From: Actinoplanes utahensis
Lineage (GTDB): Bacteria; Actinomycetota; Actinomycetes; Mycobacteriales; Micromonosporaceae
Reading direction: 5' to 3'
NCBI RefSeq assembly: GCF_016862455.1
Contig: NZ_BOMZ01000047.1
Coordinates: forward strand, 37,283-101,282
Length of the DNA: 64,000 bases
Below are positions 25,156 to 33,830 of the stretch, in pieces. The notes beneath the pieces are model-generated. The model did not search any database, was not told the DNA's origin, and saw only the letters and a program-made list of their open reading frames with translations. The position numbers and the translations under genes were made by a program. The number at the start of each line of letters is the position of its first letter. Position 1 is the first letter of the stretch.

Positions 25156-25276
25156 CCCGGCTGGCTCTCAATGTTGTCTCCCGCCGCTTGAGACAGCGGT
25201 GACAGCCAGCCGGGGTTTTCCGGCTGGTCGTCACGGCTGTCTCGCCGACTCGGAGACAGCCGTGAGAGCCAGCCGG
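25156..25276 (+). repeat. Interspersed double-palindrome repeat, copy B
   Basis: The best preserved copy: two near-perfect hairpins. The first runs CCCGGCTGGCTCTCA with core TTGTCTC to GAGACAGC and CAGCCAGCCGGGG. The second runs CCGGCTGGTCGTCACGG with core CTGTCTC to GAGACAGCCGTGA and GCCAGCCGG, arms about 24 nt around a 9-nt loop. Intergenic, downstream of no gene end, so a terminator role is not evident. Confidence 0.85.
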
Positions 25277-25405
25277 AAGTAACCCGGTGCCCGGCTTGCC
25301 CGCAGGCCGGCAGACAGTCCCGTCGAACGTGGTGACCTGGGGTGCGGATTGAACCGCGGGTCACCACAGTCCGGGTGGTCAGGGTCGGCTCGTTCCGGGC
25401 AAGAC

Positions 25406-25477
25406 GGGAGAGACGGGCGAGCCGGGAGAGACGGGCGAGCCGGGAGAGACGGGCGAGCCGGGAGAGGCGGGTGGGCC
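25406..25477 (+). repeat. 18-bp tandem repeat, four copies
   Basis: GGGAGAGACGGGCGAGCC is repeated exactly at 25406, 25424 and 25442, with a diverged fourth copy at 25460. It lies just upstream of the GNAT gene and leaves a frame open into it. Confidence 0.9.
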
Positions 25478-25509
25478 GGGAGAGCCGCGGCCGGTGTGAG
25501 AATCGGCGT

Positions 25510-25989
25510 ATGGCGGAGGTGACGGTTCGGCCGATGACCGAGGAGGAGTTCGAGGGCTGGCAGCACACGACGGCCGTGGACTTCGCGAACGCGCTGGTCG
25601 ACGCCAGGGGCTGGGACTTCGGCGAGGCGTATGCCACGACGCGCCAGGGCAACGCTGAGCTTCTGCCGTACGGGCTGGACACGCCGGGCATGTTCCTGCT
25701 GGTCGGGCTGGCGGACGGCGGGGTGCCCATCGGGCGGCTCTGGATCGGTCTGGAGCATCCGCGTGGGGTTCCGAACTGCGCTTTCCTCTACGACATCGAG
25801 GTCGACGCGGCCCATCGTGGGCAGGGGCTGGGCCGGGAGCTGCTGGCGGCGGGCGAAGCGGTCGCGGCCGGGCACGGTGCGCGGGCCATCGAGTTGAACG
25901 TGTTCGGGTCGAACGCCACGGCGATCAGCCTCTACCAGCGTTCGGGTTATCGGGTCTCGACCCAGCAGATGATCAAGGATCTCGGCTGA
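25510..25989 (+). CDS. GNAT-family N-acetyltransferase
   Basis: A 159-residue acetyltransferase. The acetyl-CoA binding motif A is YDIEVDAAHRGQGLGRELL and motif B includes ELNVFGSNATAISLYQRSGY. Acceptor substrate unknown. The ATG at 25510 begins MAEVTVRPMTEEE at the first strand of the fold. The frame upstream runs into the 18-bp repeat and is not used. Its 3' end overlaps the decayed gene on the other strand by 17 bp. Confidence 0.85.
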   Translation: MAEVTVRPMTEEEFEGWQHTTAVDFANALVDARGWDFGEAYATTRQGNAELLPYGLDTPGMFLLVGLADGGVPIGRLWIGLEHPRGVPNCAFLYDIEVDAAHRGQGLGRELLAAGEAVAAGHGARAIELNVFGSNATAISLYQRSGYRVSTQQMIKDLG

Positions 25990-26315
25990 GCCGGTCGGCG
26001 ACCGCTCGGGTGTACAGCGGGCCAGGACCGAGAGGCGGCGTGGGGACAGAGCGGTGTGGGCCCGTGGACGGGCGGCGGGGCAGCAGGTCCGGGGGCGAGG
26101 TGCCGGAGGTCCTCGTCGATGCGGCGCGCGACGACCGTACCGAAGCGGCGGTTGATCTCGGAGAAGTCGAGATCAACCGCGACGTCGGCGGCGGAGCAGG
26201 CGCCGCGCCGATCGCCGGCCAGGCGGCGCCCGGTCGCCTGGTGGATCAGCGGGGCCGGCGCCGCCTAGCGGCGGACGATGTGCCGGCCCCGCACGGCGGC
26301 CTCGGTGCGGATCAT
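25973..26315 (-). pseudogene. Possible decayed small gene
   Basis: On the minus strand a frame starts MIRTEAAVRGRHIVRR, meets TAG, and then continues in the same frame with coding-like codons (ADVAVDLDFSEINRRF, then ARRIDEDLRHLAP). Near the end a different frame takes over with LYTRAVADRLSRDP and a stop at 25973. One nonsense codon plus one frameshift would explain this. No family recognised. The case rests only on codon character. Confidence 0.35.
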
Positions 26316-26356
26316 CGGGACAAACTACCCCCGGGGTACGACAGGACCGGAGGAGA

Positions 26357-26836
26357 TCAGAGCCAGATGTTGTCGTGTTCGAGGTAGAAGGCGGTGCGTT
26401 CGGCATCGGTCATCTCGCCGAGGTGGGCGAGACCCTCGAAGTAGGCCTCACGCGGGGCGCCGGGGGAGAAGTGCAGCAGCATCGACGCGGGTTCGCCGGA
26501 GCGGTTCTTGAAGCCGTGGATGCCGCCGATCGGCACGTGCACCCAGTCGCCCGGTTCGGTTTCGATCCACCGGTCGCCGTTGTAGATCGACATGACGCCA
26601 GACAGGATGTAGAACGACTCGCTGATCGTACGGTGGAAATGGGGGTCCGGTCCGGTCTCCCCGGGTCCGCACTCCCAGCGGTAGAGGCCGAAGAGGCCGC
26701 CGGTGGAGGCCCCGGTCGACAGGTAATGGACCTTGGTCCCGTTGGGGTAGACCAGCTCGGGTTCGGTGCCGGCCGGACGGTAGAGGGCGCTCTTCTCGCC
26801 GGAGTCCCCGTGATACAGCGGCGGTGGATAACTCAT
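26357..26836 (-). CDS. Cupin-domain protein
   Basis: A 159-residue single-cupin protein. Motif 1 is PHFHRTISESFYILSG and motif 2 is PGDWVHVPIGGIHGF, giving His and Glu ligands for a metal. Possible roles are dioxygenase, isomerase or sensor. It starts 10 bp after the alcohol dehydrogenase stop and is the last gene of a three-gene operon with that enzyme and the GXWXG protein, which suggests a shared small-molecule pathway. Confidence 0.82.
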   Translation of the reverse strand: MSYPPPLYHGDSGEKSALYRPAGTEPELVYPNGTKVHYLSTGASTGGLFGLYRWECGPGETGPDPHFHRTISESFYILSGVMSIYNGDRWIETEPGDWVHVPIGGIHGFKNRSGEPASMLLHFSPGAPREAYFEGLAHLGEMTDAERTAFYLEHDNIWL

Positions 26837-26846
26837 GGATACGTGT

Positions 26847-27896
26847 CTACCCGAAGGTCAGGACCGGTTTCACCACTTTTCCGCCGGCGGCGTCCCGGGC
26901 GGCCTGTTCGATGTCGGCGAACGGGTACTCGGTGATCAGTTTCTCGATCGGCAGCCGGCCGAGCCGGTGCAGGTCGACGAGCTGCGGCAGGAACGTCGCG
27001 GGCGACGCGTCACCTTCGACGACGCCGCGGATGCGGATGCCGTTGTACATCACCGTCATGATGTCGAATTCGGCCTTGCCGCCGAGGCCGACCAGGGCGA
27101 GCGTCCCACGCCGGCGCAGCGCCCCGATGGCCCGGGCGATCACCTCGGGGCGGCCGGTGGTGTCGATGGCGTGGTGGGCGTTCGTCAGTCCGGTGTCGGT
27201 GGCGCCGAGCTCGTGGGCGAGCGCCAGCCGGGCCGGGTTGGGGTCGACGGCGATCACGGTGCAGCCGAGGGAGACGGCGGCCATCACCGCGCTGAGGCCG
27301 ACGCTGCCGGCGCCGAAGACGGCGACGGTGTCTCCGGGGGTGGGGCGCAGGACGTTGAGGACGGTTCCGGCGCCGGTCTGCACACTGCATCCGAGCGGTG
27401 CGGCGAGGACGGGCGACAGGGCGGACGGGATGGGTACGACGTTGCTCTCGTACGCCAGGGCATGGCTCGCGAAGCTCGACTGCCCGAAGAAGTTGCCGTG
27501 GACCCGCCGGCCCCCGGCTCGCAGCCCGCTGCTGCCGTCGGCTCGGGCGCCGCGCATGTTGAGTTCGCTGAGCAGGCAGTACGCCGGTTGGCCGCGCCGG
27601 CACTGCTCGCACTTTCCGCAACTGCGGTAGCTGAGCGCGACCGTGTCGCCGACGTTCCGAGAAGTGATCGAGGCGCCGACCGCGGCGACCACCCCGGCGC
27701 CCTCGTGCCCGAACACCATCGGCAGGGTGCGTTCCGGCCAGCGATCGCGCATGGCCAGGTCGGTGTGGCAGATCCCCGCCGCCGTGATCTCGACGAGGAT
27801 CTCGTCCGGCCGCGGTTCCTCGATGTCGACGTCCCGGATGGTGAACGGCCCGCCGGTGGTCTCGATCAGGGCCGCCTGGATGCGCACCGGGCTCAC
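26847..27896 (-). CDS. Zinc-dependent alcohol dehydrogenase (aryl-alcohol type)
   Basis: A 349-residue medium-chain dehydrogenase. The catalytic-zinc ligands are in AGICHTD and FGHEGAG with a third Cys in LGCSVQTGAG. The structural zinc loop is CGKCEQCRRGQPAYC. The Rossmann motif VFGAGSVGLSAVMAA binds NAD and AVDPN fits NAD preference. This pattern resembles benzyl/aryl-alcohol dehydrogenases. The GTG start overlaps the stop of the GXWXG gene by 4 nt. Confidence 0.87.
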   Translation of the reverse strand: MSPVRIQAALIETTGGPFTIRDVDIEEPRPDEILVEITAAGICHTDLAMRDRWPERTLPMVFGHEGAGVVAAVGASITSRNVGDTVALSYRSCGKCEQCRRGQPAYCLLSELNMRGARADGSSGLRAGGRRVHGNFFGQSSFASHALAYESNVVPIPSALSPVLAAPLGCSVQTGAGTVLNVLRPTPGDTVAVFGAGSVGLSAVMAAVSLGCTVIAVDPNPARLALAHELGATDTGLTNAHHAIDTTGRPEVIARAIGALRRRGTLALVGLGGKAEFDIMTVMYNGIRIRGVVEGDASPATFLPQLVDLHRLGRLPIEKLITEYPFADIEQAARDAAGGKVVKPVLTFG

Positions 27897-28360
27897 TCCC
27901 GTTCGAGGACGAAATAGTAGTGCCGCCCGTCGTCCAGGACGCCCTTGCCGTTCATGACGCCGAGCAGGGTGCCGTCGTCGATGCGTTTGAAGTGGTCGAG
28001 CACGGGCTGGCCGTCGTACACCATGGTGGCCGTCACCTCGCCGCGGAACTCGACGGCCCAGAGGCTGGCGCCGCCCTTGGCCCGGTCCACGTCGTCGAAC
28101 AGGCCGCCGTCGTCGTTGCGGCAGACCAGCGGCGCCACTTCGGTGCGCGAGTCGAAGCGTTTGCCGTGCCAGCGGATCCGCGGCAGGTAGCCCTCGAAGC
28201 GGTGGCCGGTGACGAACTCGCTGCCGCGCCAGGAGCCGAGGATCTCGTCGGGGCGCACCGGCGGCAGGGCGGCCCAGAATTTGTCGAGGTCATCGATGGT
28301 GGTCGTGCTGTCCGTGGTGCGGATGTCCGCGATCCTGCTGCGAGCGGTTGCGGCGTCCAT
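27893..28360 (-). CDS. GXWXG/DUF4334-domain protein
   Basis: A 155-residue protein. The N-terminal GXWXG motif reads ILGSWRGSEFVTGH, and the C-terminal DUF4334 part has the block VYDGQPVLDHFKRIDDGTLL. Function is unknown, with a possible lipocalin-like small-molecule binding role. The ATG at 28360 has GGGGTGGG upstream. An open frame to 28429 crosses the hairpin and AT-rich tract and is rejected. First gene of the operon with the dehydrogenase and cupin. Confidence 0.8.
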   Translation of the reverse strand: MDAATARSRIADIRTTDSTTTIDDLDKFWAALPPVRPDEILGSWRGSEFVTGHRFEGYLPRIRWHGKRFDSRTEVAPLVCRNDDGGLFDDVDRAKGGASLWAVEFRGEVTATMVYDGQPVLDHFKRIDDGTLLGVMNGKGVLDDGRHYYFVLERE

Positions 28361-28384
28361 GGACCCACCCCTCTGTCGGCGTGC

Positions 28385-28428
28385 AGCAAATATAAAATAT
28401 ATGGGCCCCGCCGTGGAGGCGGGGCCCA
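28385..28428 (-). terminator. Strong terminator of the rhamnogalacturonan operon, with AT-rich tail
   Basis: TGGGCCCCGCC (28402-28412) and its exact complement (28418-28428) form an 11-bp stem with a 5-nt loop directly after the lyase stop. On the minus strand it is followed by an A/T tract (about 28385-28401, TATATTTTATATTTGC), rare in this GC-rich DNA. The tract can serve as the terminator tail and could also hold a -10 box for the following GXWXG gene. Confidence 0.8.
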
Positions 28429-28432
28429 CACG

Positions 28433-30661
28433 TCAGCGGGGCACCGTCGACCAGTCCGTGTCCGAGGCCAGATAGAAGCCCGGGTAGGACGGCTGGTTGT
28501 AGGTGGTCTGCTGCCGGGCCACCTCCGCCCGGTACTGCGGGTCGTGCATCAGCGTGTACAGCTTGTGGCTCGTCACCTCGGTGCTGGTGTGGATCCGGAT
28601 CGCCGAGCTGTCGGCCGTGCGGACCAGCAGCTCCTCCCGCCAGTCGCCGAGGACGTCGGCGACCAGGCCCGGATTGCCCTTGGTGCCGTTGTTGGTCAGG
28701 GTGCCGTCGGCGGTGAGCAGCCGGCCCCGGTTCCAGTCGTCGATCGTCGGGGTGACGGTCTGCGCGCCGTTGACGATCTGCGTGGTGAGGTCGGCGGACC
28801 AGCGGATGCTCGAATTCGTACCGGGAATGGTGTTCGTCAGGATCTCGCCCTTGGCGCTGTGCAGGCCGAGTGCCTCGGAGCCGCCGGGCATGCTGGCCCA
28901 CGACTCGATGCCGGGCGTGGCCGGCAGCACGTCACCGATCATCCCCCGGCCGGTGTCGCGCCCGGAGTACGTGCCGAACAGCACCTCGCCGGTCTTCGCG
29001 TCCCGCATCGCCATGCCGTACGGCGCGGAGGTCCCGCCCTCGTGCACCGTGAAGATCTCCAGCCCCGGACGGGCGGGATCGATGTCGGTCACGTGCATGG
29101 CGTCGCCGTGACCGAGCCGGGCCTCCTCTCCGGACGGCAGCGTGCCGAACGAGGAGTACAGCAGGTCGCCGTCGTGGTCGATGGTGGCCGCGCCGTAGAC
29201 GATCTCCTGCTTGCCGTCGCCGTCCACGTCGGCGGCGCTCAGCGAGTGGAAGCCCTGCGTGGTGAGCTTGCCGTACACCGGATCGGTGCCGTCGCGGCCG
29301 TGCGGGGAGTCGTTGAACGGGTTCGTCATCGGCGCCCAGCCGGAGTCGACGTACCAGCCCTCCCGCAGGCGGTGGCCGTCCCAGCGGTAGGAGACCAGCG
29401 TGGTGCGGGTGTAGTAGCCGCGGGCGAACACCGCCGACGGGTTCCGGCCGTCCAGGTACGCCACCCCGGACAGGAACCGGTCCACCCGGTTGCCGGGCTC
29501 GATGCGGGCCATCGCGTAGTCGCCCCACATCAGGCCGTCGTCGTGACGTCCCGGCTTGTAGTCGATGGTCTGCAGCTCACGGCCGGTCGCGCCGTCGAAG
29601 ACGGTCAGGTACTCCGGGCCGTCGACGATGAAACCCTCGAACGCGCGCAGGTTGTTGCGGGCGGAGCGGGCCGGGGCGTACACGTCCATGAAGTAGTCGG
29701 TGAGCTTCTCGGCGTCCGCGCGGCTCAGCGGGTACCGGTACTGCGGCGCGATGCCGAGCGCCTGCTCGATCGTTTTCGGCCAGCGCCCGGCGACGACCTC
29801 GGGATGCCTGTCCCAGCCCTGGAAGATGCCGACGACGTGCTGGTAGTAGTCGGCGGCGCTCATCCGGTGGTCGGCGTCCTTCTGGAAGCCGTTCTTGACG
29901 TACCGCTCCGTGCCGTTGCGGATCGTCTTCGTGCCGGGCGCGGTCTTCATCATCATCTCGGCGCGGCCGTCGCCGTCGAAGTCGTAGACCAGGAACTGGG
30001 TGTAGTGCGCGCCGGCCCGGATGTTCACGCCCAGGTCGATGCGGTGCAGCAGGGTGCCGTCGGCCCGATACGTGTCGATGTAGACCGGACCGGTGTACCC
30101 GACCTGCGACACGTCCTTGGAGTTCGACGGATCCCACTTGACGACGTACTCGTACACGCCGTCGCCGTCCACGTCGCCGACGCTCATGTCGTTGGCGGAG
30201 TAGGTGAAGACCTCACCGGCCGGGGTCACCCCGTCCGCCGGTCTGCGCAGCGGCAGCTCGGTGTAGCCGGCGTTCCACGGGGTCACCGTCTTCGAGCCGC
30301 TGACCCGGTACTTCGAGGCGGCCGTACCCTCCCGGTCCAGGAAGTTCGTGCTGTCCGTGACCGTCGCGATCCTCCTGCCGTCCCGGTAGACGTGGAAGTT
30401 CGCCCCGGTCAGCCCGGTCTTCGACGACCCGGTCACCTCGGTCTTCGACAACCGCCAGCTCAGGAACACGCCCTCGCTGGTCGGCGCCGCGATCAGCCCG
30501 CGGTCCAGGCGTTCCATCCGCGGGCCGTGCCGTCCCGCGAAGGCGGGCGCGGGGGATGCGGTGGCCAGGACGACTGCCGCGACGCCTGCCGTGAACCATT
30601 TTTCCGGTACGGGAATCCATCTGCGCTGTGCCTCTCCCTGGGGATGAACCGGCGCGGACAC
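28433..30661 (-). CDS. Secreted rhamnogalacturonan lyase (PL11, YesW/YesX-like)
   Basis: A 742-residue polysaccharide lyase. A signal peptide (hydrophobic VAAVVLATASPAPAFA, ending near residue 42) precedes the mature beta-propeller. Calcium-binding DxDxDG blades are visible (VGDVDGDGVYEY, YDFDGDGRAEMMMK, AADVDGDGKQEIVY). This composition and length match PL11 lyases that cut the rhamnose-galacturonate backbone of pectin RG-I by beta-elimination. The GTG at 30661 is the only start giving a full signal peptide, though its ribosome site is weak. It is the last gene of a four-gene operon with two permeases and a binding protein, so the released oligosaccharides are likely imported by that transporter. 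Confidence 0.88.
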   Translation of the reverse strand: MSAPVHPQGEAQRRWIPVPEKWFTAGVAAVVLATASPAPAFAGRHGPRMERLDRGLIAAPTSEGVFLSWRLSKTEVTGSSKTGLTGANFHVYRDGRRIATVTDSTNFLDREGTAASKYRVSGSKTVTPWNAGYTELPLRRPADGVTPAGEVFTYSANDMSVGDVDGDGVYEYVVKWDPSNSKDVSQVGYTGPVYIDTYRADGTLLHRIDLGVNIRAGAHYTQFLVYDFDGDGRAEMMMKTAPGTKTIRNGTERYVKNGFQKDADHRMSAADYYQHVVGIFQGWDRHPEVVAGRWPKTIEQALGIAPQYRYPLSRADAEKLTDYFMDVYAPARSARNNLRAFEGFIVDGPEYLTVFDGATGRELQTIDYKPGRHDDGLMWGDYAMARIEPGNRVDRFLSGVAYLDGRNPSAVFARGYYTRTTLVSYRWDGHRLREGWYVDSGWAPMTNPFNDSPHGRDGTDPVYGKLTTQGFHSLSAADVDGDGKQEIVYGAATIDHDGDLLYSSFGTLPSGEEARLGHGDAMHVTDIDPARPGLEIFTVHEGGTSAPYGMAMRDAKTGEVLFGTYSGRDTGRGMIGDVLPATPGIESWASMPGGSEALGLHSAKGEILTNTIPGTNSSIRWSADLTTQIVNGAQTVTPTIDDWNRGRLLTADGTLTNNGTKGNPGLVADVLGDWREELLVRTADSSAIRIHTSTEVTSHKLYTLMHDPQYRAEVARQQTTYNQPSYPGFYLASDTDWSTVPR

Positions 30662-30686
30662 CGACCAGCGCCCGCGCCGGAGGGAC

Positions 30687-31997
30687 TCACTTGGCCGCGT
30701 CGATCTCCGTCTGGAGCTCCTTGATGAACGCCTCGGCCGCCGCCTGCGGGGTCTGCCGCTCGAACAGGACCTCCTCGGTGTGCCGCTTGAGGATCGCCTC
30801 GATGCCGCTCGCGCCGTTCGGGGTGACCCGCGGCGCGGCGCCGACCTTGAGCGACCCCAGGTAGTCGGAGGCCGCCTTGTCGGTCTCGCCGAGCTTCGCG
30901 GTCACCGCGGTGCGGACGGTGCTGTTGGACGGCAGGCCGCGGTCGGTCTGCAGCACGTCACCGGCCTCGGTGGTGTTCAGTAGGAAGTCGACGAAGAGCG
31001 CGGCCTCGGCCGGGTGCTTCGACCGCGACGAGACGGACCAGAACATCGAGGGCTTGAGGTACGGCGCCTCCGCGCTCGCGGGCTGGCCGTTGCCGGGCAC
31101 CTTGAGCAGCTTCAGCTTCTGGCCGCTGGCGGTCGCGAGGGACGTGAGCTGGGTGTTCCACCAGGTGCCGAACGCGGACGTGTTCGTCGCGGTGCCGGAC
31201 TGGTCGAGCGGGGCGCCGGCCCGTTCCACGGTCACCGACGGTGCCGGGGCGATGCCCTGCTTCGCCAGGTCGAGCAGGTACTGCCAGTAGTCGGCGAGCA
31301 CGGCCGGGGGGATCGCCACCTTGCCGGCGTCGTCGTAGAGGGCGGCGCCGGCCTGGCGCGCCCAGATGTTCACCCCGCCGGTCTCGAAACCCCAGGACTG
31401 GACGCCGGTGACCTTGCCGCCGCTGGCCTTGGAGACCTCCAGGCCGATCTTCTTCAGGTCGTCCCAGGTCCAGGTCGCGTCGTCGGGCAGAGCGATCTTG
31501 TACTGGTCGAGGACCGTGGTGTTGGCGACGATCGAGTACGCGGCGACGCCGGTCGGCACCGCGTACTGCTTGCCGTCCACCTTGCCGGTGTCCAGCGCGG
31601 CCGCGTCGACGGCGTCGGTCTTCAGGTGCTTCGCGGCGGTGCCCAGGTCGAGCAGGGCGCCGCGCTGGGCGTACGAGGCCAGGTAGAGCTCGTCCATCTG
31701 GATGATGTCCGGGGCGTCGTTGGCGGCGACCGTGGTGGCCAGGCTGTCCCAGTAACCGTTCCACTCCTTGAACTCGCCGGAGACGGTGATGTTCGGGTAC
31801 TTCTTGGTGAACAGGTCGATCGCCTGCTGCGTCCGCTTGTGCCGTGCGTCCGAGCCCCACCAGGTGAAACGCAGCTTCACGGCCTCCGTGGAGATCTCGC
31901 CGCCGGCGTCGCCACCACTGCTGCCGCATGCGGCCAGTGCGGAGGCGGCGACGACTCCGGCGCCGAGACCGAGCATGTTCCTACGGCTGTAGCCCAT
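30687..31997 (-). CDS. Carbohydrate ABC transporter substrate-binding lipoprotein
   Basis: A 436-residue family-1 binding protein. The leader has twin Arg (YSRRNMLGLGAG) and a lipobox LAAC with Cys24. The mature part has the typical TQQAIDLFTKKYPNITV and APDIIQMDELYLA segments. AAGGAG lies about 9 nt before the ATG at 31997. Encoded after the two permeases and before the PL11 lyase, so it probably binds rhamnogalacturonan oligosaccharides. No ATPase is encoded here, so a shared MsiK-type ATPase elsewhere would be needed, as is usual in actinobacteria. Confidence 0.87.
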   Translation of the reverse strand: MGYSRRNMLGLGAGVVAASALAACGSSGGDAGGEISTEAVKLRFTWWGSDARHKRTQQAIDLFTKKYPNITVSGEFKEWNGYWDSLATTVAANDAPDIIQMDELYLASYAQRGALLDLGTAAKHLKTDAVDAAALDTGKVDGKQYAVPTGVAAYSIVANTTVLDQYKIALPDDATWTWDDLKKIGLEVSKASGGKVTGVQSWGFETGGVNIWARQAGAALYDDAGKVAIPPAVLADYWQYLLDLAKQGIAPAPSVTVERAGAPLDQSGTATNTSAFGTWWNTQLTSLATASGQKLKLLKVPGNGQPASAEAPYLKPSMFWSVSSRSKHPAEAALFVDFLLNTTEAGDVLQTDRGLPSNSTVRTAVTAKLGETDKAASDYLGSLKVGAAPRVTPNGASGIEAILKRHTEEVLFERQTPQAAAEAFIKELQTEIDAAK

Positions 31998-32014
31998 GAC
32001 GGGGTTCTCCTTGA

Positions 32015-32911
32015 TCATTTGATGCCGGTGGTGGCGATGCCCTTGACCAGGTACCGCTGGCCGATGAGGAAGGCGAGGAAGATCGGCAGCAGGGAGACCA
32101 CGCTCATCGCGAACATGGATCCCCAGCTCGTCGCCACGGTGGCGTCCACGAAGGAGCGCAGGGCGACCGGAACGGTGTACATCTCGGGGTCGGTCAGGTA
32201 GATCAGCTGGCTGAAGAAGTCGTTCCAGGTCCAGATGAACGTGAAGATCGTGGTGGTGGCCAGGGCCGGCAGCATCAGCGGCAGGATCACCCGCAGGAAG
32301 ATTCGCGGGTGGCCGGCCCCGTCGATCCGGGCCGCCTCGTCGAGCTCCTTCGGCAGGCCGCGGATGAACTGGACCATCAGGAACACGAAGAACGCGTCGG
32401 TGGCCAGGAGTTTCGGCACGATCAGCGGCAGGAACGTGTTCACCCAGCCGAGGTTCGAGAACATGATGTACTGCGGCACGATGATCACGTGGATCGGCAG
32501 CATGATGGTGCCGAGCATCAGGCCGAACCACAGCTTCTTGGCGGTGAACTCGAGGCGGGCGAAGGCGTACGCCGCCATCGAGCAGGAGACCAGGTTGCCG
32601 ATGATGCAGCCGAGCACCACGATCGCCGAGTTCGTCAGGAAGTGCCCGAACGGCGAGGACAGCGCGTCCCAGCCGTCGCTGTAGTTCCGCGCCTCGAAGC
32701 TGTCCAGGACCAGGCCAGGGGAGCGGAAGATCTCACTGCTCGGCCGCAGCGAGCTGACCACCATCCAGATCACCGGGTAGAGCATCACGATGGCCAGGAC
32801 GACCAGGCCGAGGTGCTTGCCGGCGTCACGAACCGGCTGCGGCACCGTCCAGCGCGGCGGCGCGTCGCCCGTCGTGTCGATCGGCACGACGCGTTCCTTG
32901 AGATCAGTCAT
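32015..32911 (-). CDS. Carbohydrate ABC transporter permease (MalG type)
   Basis: A 298-residue permease with six spans and the EAA loop LDEAARIDGAGHPRIFLRVI, which contacts the ATPase. Its start overlaps the preceding permease gene by 8 nt. It is the second membrane subunit of the rhamnogalacturonan-oligosaccharide importer. Confidence 0.87.
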   Translation of the reverse strand: MTDLKERVVPIDTTGDAPPRWTVPQPVRDAGKHLGLVVLAIVMLYPVIWMVVSSLRPSSEIFRSPGLVLDSFEARNYSDGWDALSSPFGHFLTNSAIVVLGCIIGNLVSCSMAAYAFARLEFTAKKLWFGLMLGTIMLPIHVIIVPQYIMFSNLGWVNTFLPLIVPKLLATDAFFVFLMVQFIRGLPKELDEAARIDGAGHPRIFLRVILPLMLPALATTTIFTFIWTWNDFFSQLIYLTDPEMYTVPVALRSFVDATVATSWGSMFAMSVVSLLPIFLAFLIGQRYLVKGIATTGIK

Positions 32912-33830
32912 CGTAGAAAACCCACTTCTTGGCGGCCCAGAAGTTCACCGCGGTGAAGGCGGCGATGATCAGCAGGAGCAGCCACGCGAGCGCGGAGGCG
33001 TACCCCATGTCGAAGTTGTTGAAGCCCCGCTGATAGAGGTAGAGCGTGTAGAACAGCGTCGAGTCGGACGGTCCGCCGGTGCCGGCCGAGACCACGAAGG
33101 CCTGCGTGAACGACTGGAACGCGTGGATGATCTGCAACACCAGGTTGAAGAAGATGATCGGCGACAGCAGCGGCAGCGTGATCTTGCGGAACTGGGTGAA
33201 CCTGCCCGCCCCGTCCACCGACGCCGCCTCGTAGTACATCGCCGGGATCTGCCGCAGACCGGCCAGGAAGATCACCATCGGGGCGCCGAAGGTCCACACG
33301 TTCAGCACGATCAGCGTGGACAGTGCGGTGTCCGGATCGGAGATCCAGCCCCGGCCCTGGATGCCGAACAGGTCCAGCAGCTGGTTGAGCAGGCCCTCCG
33401 CGCCGAAGATCTGCCGCCACAGCACCGCGATCGCCACACTGGAGCCGAGCAGGCTCGGCAGGTAGAACGCCGAACGGTAGAACGACAGGCCGCGCAGACC
33501 GCGGTCCAGCAGCATGGCCAGGCCCAGCGCCGCCGCGAGCTGGAGCGGCACGGAGATCAGCACGTACTTGAAGGTGACGAGGAGCGACTGGTGCAGCCGC
33601 TCGTCGCCGAGCATGCGGGTCCAGTTCTCCAGGCCGTTGAACTCGGGCGGCTGGAGCAGGTTGTAGTCCGTGAAACCGAGCAGCAGCGACGCCGCCACCG
33701 GCCCGGCGGTGATCAGCACCAGCCCGGCGAACCAGGGGAGCAGGAACAGGAAGGCGGCCTTGTTGTCCCTCTTGCGCGGGGGACTGCCCTTGGCGGCACT
33801 GAGGCGCTGGAGTTCGCCGATGGCGCTCAC
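32904..33830 (-). CDS. Carbohydrate ABC transporter permease (MalF type)
   Basis: A 308-residue permease, first gene of the operon. Six spans begin at KAAFLFLLPWFAGLVLI, and the EAA loop is YYEAASVDGAGRFTQFRKIT. GGAGCAT precedes the start at short distance (the mRNA reads AAGGAGGAGCATGTG near the start). The operator with perfect dyad lies about 80-90 bp upstream. Confidence 0.87.
   Translation of the reverse strand: MSAIGELQRLSAAKGSPPRKRDNKAAFLFLLPWFAGLVLITAGPVAASLLLGFTDYNLLQPPEFNGLENWTRMLGDERLHQSLLVTFKYVLISVPLQLAAALGLAMLLDRGLRGLSFYRSAFYLPSLLGSSVAIAVLWRQIFGAEGLLNQLLDLFGIQGRGWISDPDTALSTLIVLNVWTFGAPMVIFLAGLRQIPAMYYEAASVDGAGRFTQFRKITLPLLSPIIFFNLVLQIIHAFQSFTQAFVVSAGTGGPSDSTLFYTLYLYQRGFNNFDMGYASALAWLLLLIIAAFTAVNFWAAKKWVFYDD

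Larger units (their letters stand above)
24896..25509. other. Repeat-bearing gap before the acetyltransferase gene
   Basis: No gene is seen in these 614 bp. They hold the promoter side of the ECF42 operon, the 121-bp double palindrome (25156-25276) and the 18-bp tandem array (25406-25477). Confidence 0.6.

Noticed and set aside
27920..30724. A 934-codon open frame on the plus strand
   Set aside because: It is the shadow of the GXWXG and PL11 lyase genes, whose products match known families over full length.
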